Positions 39,290-51,200 of a stretch of DNA of 64,000 nt are shown one piece after another (positions within the stretch are counted from its first letter, which is position 1; each line of letters starts with the position of its first letter). The stretch lies in NCBI GenBank assembly GCA_965240325.2, contig OZ251222.1, forward strand, positions 744,001-808,000, given 5' to 3'. The stretch is from Rebecca billardiae RCC1528. Its lineage: Eukaryota; Haptophyta. The notes under the pieces were generated by a model that had not been told where the DNA came from, made no database searches, and was given only the letters and a program-made list of their open reading frames with translations. The position numbers were made by a program, and so were the translations under genes.

Positions 39290-42200
39290 GCACGTGCCGA
39301 CCGTGTGCATCCAGTGGACGCAGATGCCGACCGTCGTGGCGAGCAGCTCGTTGATCGCCTCGCCCGTCGCGCCGCCGTTCGCGAGGAGGCGGTCGAAGAG
39401 CACGGGGACGAGGACGACCACGGCGATGACGACGGGCTCCTCGATGCTCAGCGTCTGCCCCTCCGCGAGCGTCCAGCTGAAGAGCAGGTAGCGCGTCTGC
39501 TCGTTGCCAAAGCTGAACGCGTACGCCATCGCGAGCAGGGCGAGCGCGACAAAGATGGCCCACATCGAGAGCCACGCGAGCGCGAGGCGCACGCGCGGCG
39601 GGAGCGCGGTGGCGCGGAGCGCGCGGGTGAGCACCCCGCGCAGCCCGGCCTCCGCGCGCGCCGCCGCCGCCACCTCGTCCTCCACCATCTCGTCGTACCA
39701 GTCGACGAGCTCGGTGAAGGAGATGACGCCGTCGCCGTCCGAGTCGAGCTCCTTGGCGAGCGCGCGCACGCGCCGCTTGCCCAGCCGGAAGCCGAGGTTG
39801 TCGAGCAGCGCGCCAAACTCGGCGAGGTCGACGTGCCCGCTGTCGTCGGCGTCGAAGAGCTTGAACTTGTGCCGCAGCAGCTCGATCGTCACCTCGTCCA
39901 GGTTGTGCCCCGCGCTGGGCTGCATGGTGGCCGACGCACCGTCCGGCGCGGCGGCGGCGGGAGTGGCAGTGTCGGCGGCGGGCGGCGCGGCCGTGTCGGC
40001 GGTGAGAGGATTGGCGCTCGAGTCCGCCGGCGGCGCGCCCGTGCTTGATGGCGGTTGCGGTACAGGCGGGCTCGACGGCGGCGACTGCTCCGGGAGCATG
40101 ACCGGCAGCCTGGTCGCGCCGCTGAGCTCGCCCTCGTCCGCCGTGTCGTCGCCGCCCGCGGTGGGCGCGAGCTCTGGGCCGGCGCGCGGTGAGGCGCGCC
40201 GCAGCGCGTCGGCTTTGCGGCTGTCTCGGCTGCCGGAGCGGCGGCGCGACGAGGGCGTGTCCGGACTCGTGCCTCTATCGCCGTGGCGCCCGGCCGCCGA
40301 CGCGTCCGAGCGGTTGGAGCCCCGCGAGCCCGGGCGGATCGAGCCAGCGATGCCGTGCGGGGTGAGCACCGGCTCCGGCGGCGGCATCGCGGGTGGCGCT
40401 TCCGCGCCGCGAGCTTCGGCGCCGTCCTCGGCCTGCGCACACGCGGCGGCGATGGTGACGCCGCGGATGCCCGGAGAGCCCGCGCTCGAATCGGCGGGGC
40501 CGTCCGAGCCGTCGAGCGCAGGCGGCGAGCGCACGGGGCTGGGCGTCCCGACCGAGCGGCTGCTGTGCGACTGGGAGAAGCGGCGGGCGGAGCTTGCGCC
40601 GCTCGCACCGTCGCCGGCCTCGTCGGCCTGGGGCGAGACGGCGGTGGCGGCGGCGGTATCGAGCGGGCTGACGCGCAGCCGGGGGTTCGCTCGCGGCACG
40701 CCGCCAGCCGGGGGCAAGCCGACCGGCCGCGGCGGCCCTGGGTGCACGCGCGCGTCCGACTCTGCCGAGCTGGCCGTTGACACGCGCTCGATGCGGGCGG
40801 GCATCTCGGAGGCGGTCTCGCGTCGCTCCTGGCTGGCTGGCCCGAAGGACACGGGCGCCGCGTGCTGCGGCGTGCGCCCGCCGCTGCTCCCGGTCGTGGA
40901 GCCAGGCGAGGCGGAGAGACGAGTGTGCTTGGGCGCGCACGCCGAGGGCGGCAGGACTGGCGGCGGACGGCTGGGCGCGTCTGCGGGGCCGCGCGACGCA
41001 GCGTCGATCATGACCGCGGCGAGGCCCGCGGCGCTCCCCGCGGCGGCCTCGGGCGCAGGCGCGGCCGCACGAGCGCCGTTCCCCGCGTGGCGGGACTCAG
41101 GTGGAGCGGGCGGCGCGTTGCGCGGCGGCGGCGGCTTGGGGCGCGCGGCCGGAGCGGTCGCGCGCACGGAGGCCGAGGCGGCGTCGGCGGCGACAGCGCT
41201 CGCGCTCGGCCGTTGCGCCGCGTCGGCCGCGCCCTCGGCCGAGTCCGCGTCGGGGGCAGCGCTCCACGCCGCGCCACCACCCGCGCCCGCCGCGCCCTCG
41301 GCCCCGAGGAGGCCACCGCCGCCGCCGCCGGTGTTCTCCAGCAGCCCGCGCGGCGAGGGCACGGGCGAGGGCTGCGGCGGCGGCGTGGGCGTGGCGGCGG
41401 CGCCGCCCGGCTCGTCGTCGCCAGAGTCGTCGTGCAGGGGGTCGATCAGCGCGAATGGAGCGCCGACGCGGCCGGGCGTGGGCGGCGACAGGCCTGGCCG
41501 CACCTCCGTCGCCGCCTTGGCGGCGGCCGGCGCAGCCATGCTCGGCAGCTCGAACCGAAGCCACGAGCCGCCCGAGCGCCGGTCTGAGAAGCGCCGGCGG
41601 CGACGCCGTCCGAATGACGAGCCGCCGAACGAGCTGCTGAACGAGCCGGAGCGCGAGGTGGAGCGCGAGGTGCTGCGCGACGCCTCGCGCTGCAGCAGCG
41701 CGCTCGCCACGCCCTTGCGCACGCTGAGCGAGAAGGGCGCGCGCTCCGCCTCCCGCTCCTGCAGCTCCGCCCTGAGGAACGCGGCAAACACGCGCTTCGA
41801 CAGAGGCGCGGCGCGCCGCCCGTAGCCCCAGCGGAAGAGCGCGCGGAAGAGGGCGAGCGCGGGCGCGGTGAGCGCGGCGGTGAGCAGCGCGGTGAGCACC
41901 GCGTGCACCACGTTGACCCGCTCGGACGAGCCGCCCGCCTCCGGCGCGTCCGAGCCCGAGTAGAGCATGCACGTGATCACGAGGCCGAGCATCGCAATGT
42001 TCCAAAACGTCTGCGCCAGCTCGGCGCGCTTCGCGTCCTGCGGGTCGGCGAAGAGGATGCCGAGGAGCGAGTGGTCGGACTGGATCTTGATGAGCACGCG
42101 GCGCAGTAGTGCCGTCGCCGCGTGGTCGCGCGTGCGGTCCGCGCCGCGCGGCGCCGCCGGCGGCGCGACCGTCGCGACGGCCGCGCGCGCGCGCCGCCCT

Positions 42201-45200
42201 CTGAACACGCGCTGCATCGACGCCGCCGCCGCGTGCCGCTTCTGAGCGACCAAGTCGTCGAGCGCGTCGAGGCGCGCCTCGAGCCGGTCGGCGATGTCGC
42301 CGCGCGAGTCGGCGCGCGTCTGGCGCACCGCCTCGTGCGGCTCGGCCTCCGCGCCCGTCGACGGGCGCGAGGCGAGCCCGGCCGCGATCGCCTGCGCCAG
42401 CGTCTGCACGGCGGCGCCGTCCGAAGCGACGGCGGTGGCCGCGCCGCCGTCGGCGGGCGGCGGAGGCGGCGGCGGCTTGGCGAAGGAGGCCGGGGCGCTG
42501 CTCGGCGCGCCGGGCGGCGCGCCGCCCGTGCGCCGCGCCTCCCGCGCCGCCGCGCGCTTGAGCTCGCGCTCGGCCGCCTCCTTCCGCGCCAGCCGCTCCA
42601 TCGCGCGGTCCGTCGAGCGCTGCGCCGCGTCCGCCGCCGCGCGCCGCCGCTCGGCGTCCGTGCCGCCGCGGCCGCGCAGCGTGCGCAGCCCTTGGCGCGA
42701 GAAGCTGAAGGAGCCGCCGCGCGTCGTGCGGCTCTCGGAGGAGGCGCCCGAGCGCGCCGACTCGCTCCCCTTCGCCGTCGGGCTGTCGGGCGCCGCGCCC
42801 TTGGGCGGCGGCAGCGCGGGGTGCAGCCGGCTCGTGAGCGCCGCCAGCCGCGCGCGCCGTCGGCGCGCGTCGCGCGCGTCCAGTGCGCCCAGCAGCGCGA
42901 CGCTGAGCGCGCACGCGGCGGAGAGGCCGATCACGGCGCCGTAGATGTACGGGTTGGTCTCGAGCGACGGCGCGGAGGCGAGCGGGCGGCCCAGCTCGTC
43001 CACGCTCAGCGTGTTGATCGTGAAGCTCTCCACGTCCTCGCGCGCGCCGTCCGCGGACGACGGCACGGACACGCCCGCAAAGTCGGTCAGGTGCGTGCAC
43101 GCGCAGTAGCGCGCGGGCGCGCCGTCGTCCGCGCGCGCAACCACCGTCTCGCAGCCGTCGTCGAGCCACGCGCTCGACCCCTCGTCCCACCACACGCAGC
43201 CCCACTCGCCCGCGCCGCCCGCGCCGTCGAGCCCGGGCACCTCGACCAGCACGCGCCCGTCGTCCGGCAGGTCGGAGATGGTGAGCGCCAGCCCGGCCGA
43301 CGCCGAGTAGAGCGTGACGGAGAAGACGGGCGTCACCAGCCCCGACGCGACGGCCGTGCCGTTCGCCTGCGTGGACGGGTCGCCGTGCACGTTGCGCGCG
43401 GAGGACCAGAGCACGACGTCGACGCCGCCCTCGAGCAGCTCGAGCGGCACGCCGCCGAACACGCTCGCCGGCACGCCCACCGAGCCCGCGCTGCCCGGCC
43501 CGGGCAGCGTGATGTTGCTGAGCGCGCCCGCGTCCGCGCGCGCCGCGCTCACGTTGATGGCCTTGCCCACGGCCTCGAAGGGCGCCTCGCCCGGCACGGT
43601 GCCGGCGAGCAGCGCGGTGGCAAGCGCACCCACCGCGCTCGTCGCCGCCGCGCCCACCGCCTCCGCCTCCGCCGCGCTCGGCGGCGCGTCGGCGTCGGCG
43701 TCGGCGGAGAGCGCCGCGTCCGCCGCGCGCAGCAGCGCGGCCGCGGTCGGTCCGTCGACGCCCGACGCGGCCGACTGCGACGCGAGGGCGGCGACCTGCT
43801 CGAGGCCCGCGGCCTGCGCGGAGGCGTCGAACGCGCCGGGCGGCGCGGCCTCGAGCACGGCGGCGAGCGCGGACGCGCTCGCCGCGCGCGCCTCGGCCGT
43901 CGGCGCGGACGCCTCCGCCGCGCCCGCCGTGAGCTCGAGCAGCCGAGCGAGCGTGGCCGAGGCGACGGTGGCGTTGTCGCCGCCCGCGGGCGTCGCGTCG
44001 AGCGCGTCGGCGAGGGCGCTCACGAGCTGCGTGGCGGTCTCGGCCGCGCCCGTCGCGACCGCGGCGTATGCGCGCGTGAGCACCGAGTCGAGCAGCCCCG
44101 CGCCCTCGCCGGGCGGCGCGACGGCCACGGCCGCGTGCGCGTGCGCCGCGCCGCCGAGCGCGTCCGCCACCCTGACGGTGAGCGTGCGGTTGCCCGCGGG
44201 GAGAAGCGCGGCCGCCGAGGCGGAGGCGGAGGCGGCGCCGAGCGCGGCGGCGTCGGCGACGGCGGCGCCTAGCGGCGCCTGCGAGAACGCGTAGCTTAGC
44301 GGCAGGTCCTCCTCGTCGTCCACCGCCCACCCCGCTGCGTACAGCGCAAAGCTCGTCTGCAGCGCCACGCCCGACGCCGGCGCGACCGCGAGCCCTCCGC
44401 CGTACGGCGGCCGATTGATCGTGACGCGCACCTCCGTGTAGGCGGGCTGCGCGCCGCCGAGCACGGCGAGGCGGAACGCGTACGTCGCGCCGGGCGCAAG
44501 CACGCCGCTGCGGAACGCGACCGTGCGCAGCGCCGCGCCCGTCGTGGTCACCCGCTCGCTGTCCGCGAGGTCGAGACCGGCGGGCTCGAGCGCGCCGGCC
44601 GCGCCCACGCGCCGCGCGCTCCACTCGTAGCTGAAGCGCGCCTGCCCCGCCGCCTCGAGCGCGCGCGAGGCGGCGTCGAGGCGCGCGATGATCGTCAGCC
44701 GATCGGGGTTCCGCTCGAACACCGCCGGCCACTTGCGCCGCCCGAGCGGCTCGAAGCCGAGCGTGGGCACCGCGCCCGGCACCGCCTCGAGCGCCACCGA
44801 CGCGGCCGCGGGCGCGCGGCCGGGCGCGGACACGCGCACGGTGAGCGCGTACACGCCGGGTGGTAGCGTGCCGGGCGCGAGCTCGAAGAGCGCGCCGCTC
44901 GTGTTCGCCGCGGACGGCTCGAGAGCCACCGGCTCGAGCGAGCTCGCGTTCGCCACGCTCCACGCGAACGACAGCGGCGGCGTGCCGCCGTCGCCGCCGT
45001 CGGCCGTCGGCGCATCGGGGTCGAATGACGCGGAGGCGTCGACGGCGAGGCGCAGCGAGCTCGGCACGCGGCGGTCGCCGCCGGCGATCACCGCGCGCAG
45101 CGGCTGCCGCGCGACGAGCACGCGCACGCGCGCCGTCGACGCCTGCGCGGGCGCCGCCGCCATGCTCGCCGTGAGCGCCAGGTCGTACGCCCAGCCGGCG

Positions 45201-48200
45201 GCCAGCGAGTGCGGCGGCAGCTGCAGCACCGCGGTGCGCGCGGACGCGAGGCGCGCGAGCAGCACGTCCGTCGCGGCGGCGAGCTCGCCGGCGGAGGCGC
45301 TGCTCGCGTTCGCGCCGCCGCCCGCCTGCGCCGCGCCCTCGAGCGCCCAGCTGAACACCATCCCCGGCTCGAAGCTCGGCGGCCAGCACGGCGCGAGCTG
45401 CGCGCGCCCGCTCAGCAGCGTGGGCTCGGAGGCGCGCGCGCGCAGCTCGGGCGCGCCGTCGATGGCGAGGATCGGGCTGGCGCCGTCGCCGCGCGACACG
45501 GGCCACTCGACGGGCGCGGAGGGCACGCCGAGGAAGGACGTGACGCGCAGCACGAACACGAACGAGCCGCTCACGCCGAGCTCGGTCGGCGAGGCCGCAC
45601 CGGGCCCGCCGAGCGAGAGCTGAGGCGTGCGCGCCGGCAGCGCGCTCAGCCGCGCGTTAAGCGACGCCGCGCGCGCCGAGCGGCTCGGGTCGACGCGCCA
45701 CTCAAAGGTGGCGGGCCCGATGCCGCCGCGCAACGACGAGGAGCCGTCGAGCGCGAGCGACGCGCCCGGGCACGCCGAGAGCACTGCCGGGCCCGACACG
45801 GCCGCGACGGGCGTCGGGCACGGCACGCCCTCGCCGCACGGCGCGTCCGCGTCGATGGCGGCGCGCGAGGCGGCAGAGGCAAGGGCGGCGGCGCACGGCG
45901 TGCCGCACTGCTCGGGGCGCAGTGCGCCCGCGCGCACGCCCACCTCCAAGCCGGCGCGCACGAGCGTCGCCGAGCTCAGCCGCGCGACGAGCGTCGAGTC
46001 GTCCGCCCAGTAGCACTGCGGCGGCGTAGCCACGGCCGCGGCCGCGCCGCCGGCGACCAGCGCGACGGTGTCGTCGTCGAGGACGCGCGAGCACTCGCCC
46101 ATGCCGCTGCCCATGCCCGCGCGGTCGGTCGGCTGCGCGTCGAAGCGCAGCACCATCAGCGTCGCCGCGCCATTGAACGCCACCCCTTCGAGCACGGGCG
46201 CGTGCAGACCGACGAACGTGAACGCGAGCGCGCCCGCGGCCGGCGGCGTCGCGGCGGCCGCGGGCGTGAACTGCTGGCCGTTGAGCGAGACGCGGAGCTG
46301 CGCGCGGCCCGCGGCGCCGTACCGCGTGGAGACGACAACCTCGTCCACTGCGACGCGCGCCGGCGGCTGTGCGGGCGCGTCGCCAAAGCGCACGGCCAGC
46401 AGCGCGCCGCCGGCCAGCGCGTCGAAGCCTGCGCCCCCGATCGTCACCTCCGTGCCGCCGTTCGCGTCGCCGCTCGCCGGGCTGACGGAGCCGAGGGTGG
46501 GCGGGTCGTACGCGAGGAAGGGCAGCGCCGAGGCGGTGGTCGAGTCGGCGCTGCCGCCGCCAAGCGAGAGCTCGAGCGCCACGCTGCCCGCCGCGCCGCC
46601 CAGCGGCGGCGGTAGCACGCAGCGCGCGCGGCTCAGGGTTGGCTCCGCCGCCGACGGCGGCAGCAGCCTCGCCGCCGCCGCGCAGCCGCCGCCGCCGAGC
46701 ACGCAGCACAGCTGGCCCTCGCCGTACTCGGCAAAGCCCGAGCCCACGAGCGTGACCGCCGTGCCGCCGCCCACCGGCCCGCCCGGCGGGCGCAGCTCGA
46801 GCACCGACACGGCCGCCATGTCGTACAGCTCAAACGAGACCGGGCCAAAGAGCCCGGAGACATCCACGTCCGTGGACGCGCCCACGGCACCGAGGGCGAG
46901 GCCGACGGTGTACGCGCCCGCGGCGGAGGGCGCGCCGGACGAGGCGGCGGCGGGCATGGCGCAGCGCACCCGCGCGTCGCTCAGCACCGTCGCGCCTGAG
47001 AGCAGCGGGCCGCCACCGTCCCCGCCGCCGCCGTCGGCGCGCGTGAAGGCGCACTGGACCTCGCCAAACGCGCCGCCGGCCAGGCTGTCAAAGCCCGCAC
47101 CCTCGAGCTCGAGCGCCGCGTCGTCCGAGCCGAGCGGCGCGCCCTCGCGGCTGCCACTGCGCACGCTCACGCGGATCGCGGGCGGCGGCGGCGGGGGCGG
47201 GCTGGGCGGCGGCAGAGGCGGCGGAGAGCTCGGCGGCGGGCCCGGCGGCGGTGATAGCGGCGGTGACGCCGGTGTCGGCGGTGGCGAGCTGGGCGATGGT
47301 GACGGAGGCGGGCTCGGCGGCGGGCTCGGCGGCGCTGGCGGCGGGTATGGCTCTGTGCGCGGCGGCGGCGGCGGTGTCGGCGGCACCGGTGGCGGGCGCG
47401 GCGGCGGGGCGCGCGGCAGCGGCGGTGGCGGCGGCGTGGGCGGCGCGCCCGGCGGCACGCTCGGCGGCGCGCTCGGCGGCGATGGCGGCGGCGATGGCGG
47501 CGGCATGGACGGTGGGAGCGGCGGTGGGGCCAGCTGCGCGACAGGTGGCGGCGCTGGAGGTAGGCTCGGCGGCGACGATGGCGGTGGCGAGCTCGGTGGC
47601 GCGCTCGGCGGCGCATTCGGAGGCAGGCTCGGCGGCGGCCGGCTCGGCGGTGGCGGGCTTGGCGGCGGCCTCGGCGGCGGTGAGGGCGGAGAAGCGGGCG
47701 GCGGGCTCGGTGGTGACGTGGGAGGCGGGCTGGGCGGCGGCAGAGGCGGTGGTGGGCTCGGTGGCGGGCGCGGTGGTGGCTGGTGCGGCGGCGACGGTGG
47801 CAAGCTTGGAGGTGTCGACGGCGGTGGACTCGGCGGCGGCGATGGTGGTGGCAGGCTTGACGGAGGGCTTGGCGGCGGCGTTGGTGGCGGCGCCGGCGGA
47901 GGTGACGGCGGTGGCTTTAGTGGCGGGGACGGCGGCGGGCTTGGTGACGGGCTCGGAGGTGGCGGCACCGGTGGCGGGCGCGGAGGTGGCGATGGCGGTG
48001 GGCGTGGCCGCGGCGACGGCGGCGGCGGGCTCGGCGGTGGGCTCGGTGGCGGGCTTGGTGGCGGCGATGGGGGCGGGCTCGGCGGCGGCGGTGCCGGCGG
48101 CGGGCTCGGCGGTGGCGACGGTGGTGGGCTCGAAGGCGGCGATGGCGGTGGCGGACTTGGCGGCGGGCTGGGAGGCGAGCTCGGCGGTGGCGACAGCGGT

Positions 48201-51200
48201 GGGCTCGGCGGCGGTGGGCTTGGCGGTGGGCTCGGCGGTGGGCTCGGCGGCGGGCTCGGCGGTGGGCTCGGAGGCGGCGGTGCGGGTGGCGGGCTCGGCG
48301 GCGGCGACGGCGGAGGTCTCGGCGGCGGCGACGGCGGCGGCGGGCTCGGCGGTGGGCTCGGTGGTGGGCTCGGCGGTGGCGACGGCGGTGGGCTAGGAGG
48401 CGGTGGGCTCGGCGGCGGGCTCGGCAGCGCGCTCGGAGGCGGGCTCGGCGGTGGGCTCGGCGGCGGTGGGCTCGGCGGCGGGCTGGAAGGCGGGCTCGGC
48501 GGCGGGCTCGGCGGCGGGCTCGGCGGTGGCGGGCTCGGTGGCGGGCTCGGCGGCGGGCTCGGAGGTGGGCTCGGCGGTGGCGATGGCGGTGGCGGGCTGG
48601 GTGGCGGGCTCGGTGGCGCGCTCGGCGGCGGGCTGGGCGGTGGCGACGGTGGCGGTGGGCTTGGGGGCGGGCTGGGGGGTGGGCGTGGCGGCGGCGACGG
48701 CGGTGGGCTCGGAGGCGGCGGGCTTGGGGGCGGGCTTGGGGGAGGCGACGGCGGCGGGATCGGAGGCAGCGACGGCGGTGGCGGGCTCGGCGGCGGGCTC
48801 GGCGGCGGGCTTGGCGGCGGCGACGGCGGTGGACTCGGCGGCGGCGGGCTTGGCGGCGGGCTCGGCGGCGGGCTTGGAGGCGGTGGGCTTGGCGGCGGGC
48901 TCGGCGGCGGGCTTGGAGGCGGGCTCGGCGGCGGCGATGGCGGCGGCGGAGAGGGAGGCGGCGACGGCGGTGGCGATGGCGGTGGCGATGGCGGCGGCGA
49001 TGGCGGCGGCGGGCTCGGCGGCGGGCTCGGTGGCGGCGATGGCGGCGGGCTTGGAGGCGGGCTCGGCGGTGGCGAAGGCGAAGGCGGTGGCGAAGGTGGT
49101 GGTGTCGGCGGCGGGCTCGGAGGCGGCGACGGCGGCGGCGGGCTCGGCGGCGGGCCCGGCGGCGGGCTCGGCGGCTGGCGCGGCGGCGGGCTCGGCGGCG
49201 GGCTCGGCGGCGGCGGGCTCGGCGGCGGGCTCGGCGGCGGGCTCGGCGGCGGGCTCGGCGGCGGGCTCGGCGGCGGTGATGGTGGCGGTGGAGAGGGCGG
49301 CAGGGAGGGCGGTGGAGACAGCGGGGGCGATGGCGGTGGAGATGGCGGCGGCGGCGATGGTGGCGGGCTCGGCGGCTGGCGCGGCGGCGGGCTCGGCGGC
49401 GGGCTCGGCGGCGGCGGGCTCGGCGGCGGGCTCGGCGGCGGGCTCGGCGGCGGGCTCGGCGGCGGTGATGGTGGCGGTGGAGAGGGCGGCGGGGAGGGCG
49501 GTGGAGATGGTGGAGGCGAGGGCGGTGGGGATGGCGGCGGTGGGCTGGGCGGCGGACGCGGTGGCGGCGATGGCGGTGGGCTGGGCGGCGGGCTTGGTGG
49601 CGGTGGCGATGGCGGTGGCGATGGCGGTGGGTTCGGCGGCGGGCCAGGCGGTGGGCTCGGTGGTGGGCTCGGGGGCGGGCTCGGCGGAGGTGACGGCGGT
49701 GGTGACGGCGGTGGTGGACTCGGCGGAGGGGCCGGTGGTGGAAATGGTGGCGGGCTCGGTGGTGGGCTCGGCGGCGGGGATGGTGGCGGGCTCGGTGGAG
49801 GGCTCGGCGGCGGCGATGGTGGCGGCGGCGAAGGCGGTGGCGAAGGTGGTGGTGTGGGCGGCGGGCTCGGAGGCGGGCTCGGCGGCGGCGGGCTGGGCGG
49901 TGGGCTGGGCGGTGGGCTGGGCGGCGGGCTGGGCGGCGGACTCGGTGGCGGGGTGGGTGGCGGGCTGGGCGGTGGCGACGGCGGCGGGCTCGGCGGCGGG
50001 CGTGGAGGCGGGCTCGGTGGCGGCGATGGCGGCGGCGGAGAGGGAGGCGGCGACGGCGGCGGTGATGGCGGGGGCGATGGCGGCGGTGATGGCGGCGGTG
50101 GGCTCGGCGGCGGGCTCGGTGGCGGCGATGGCGGCGGGCCCGGCGGTGGCGATGGCGGCGGGCTCGGCGGCGGCGGGCTCGGCGGCGGCGATGGCGGTGG
50201 CAATGGTGGTGGGCTCGGTGGCGGTGATGGCGGCGGCGGCGATGGTGGCGGGCTCGGCGGTGGGCTCGGTGGTGGGCTCGGCGGCGGGCTTGGAGGCGGT
50301 GGGCTTGGCGGCGGGCTCGGCGGCGGGCTTGGAGGCGGGCTCGGCGGTGGCGATGGCGGCGGCGGAGAGGGTGGCGGCGACGGCGGTGGCGATGGCGGTG
50401 GCGATGGCGGCGGCGATGGCGGCGGCGGGCTCGGCGGCGGGCTCGGTGGCGGCGACGGCGGCGGGCTCGGCGGCGGGCTCGGCGGCGGTGGGCTTGGCGG
50501 CGGGCTCGGCGGCGGGCTTGGAGGCGGGCTCGGTGGCGGCGATGGCGGCGGCGGAGAGGGAGGCGGCGACGGCGGTGGCGATGGCGGTGGCGATGGGGGC
50601 GGCGATGGCGGCGGTGGGCTTGGCGGCGGGCTCGGAGGCGGGCTCGGCGGGGGTGGGCTCGGCGGCGGGCCCGGCGGCGGGCTCGGCGGTGGCGACGGAG
50701 GCGGGCTCGGCGGCGGCGGGCTCGGCGGTGGCGACGGCGGCGGGCTCGGCGGCGGGCGTGGAGGCGGGCTCGGCGGCGGCGATGGCGGCGGCGGAGAGGG
50801 AGGCGGCGACGGCGGCGGGGATGGCGGGGGCGATGGCGGTGGTGATGGCGGCGGTGGGCTCGGCGGCGGGCTCGGTGGCGGCGATGGCGGCGGGCCCGGC
50901 GGTGGCGATGGCGGCGGGCTCGGCGGCGGCGGGCTCGGCGGCGGCGATGGCGGTGGCAATGGTGGTGGGCTCGGTGGCGGTGATGGCGGCGGCGGCGATG
51001 GTGGCGGGCTCGGCGGTGGGCTCGGTGGTGGGCTCGGCGGCGGGCTTGGAGGCGGTGGGCTTGGCGGCGGGCTCGGCGGCGGGCTCGGCGGCGGGCTCGG
51101 CGGTGGCGATGGCGGCGGCGGAGAGGGAGGCGGCGACGGCGGTGGCGATGGCGGTGGCGATGGCGGCGGCGATGGCGGCGGCGGGCTCGGCGGCGGGCTC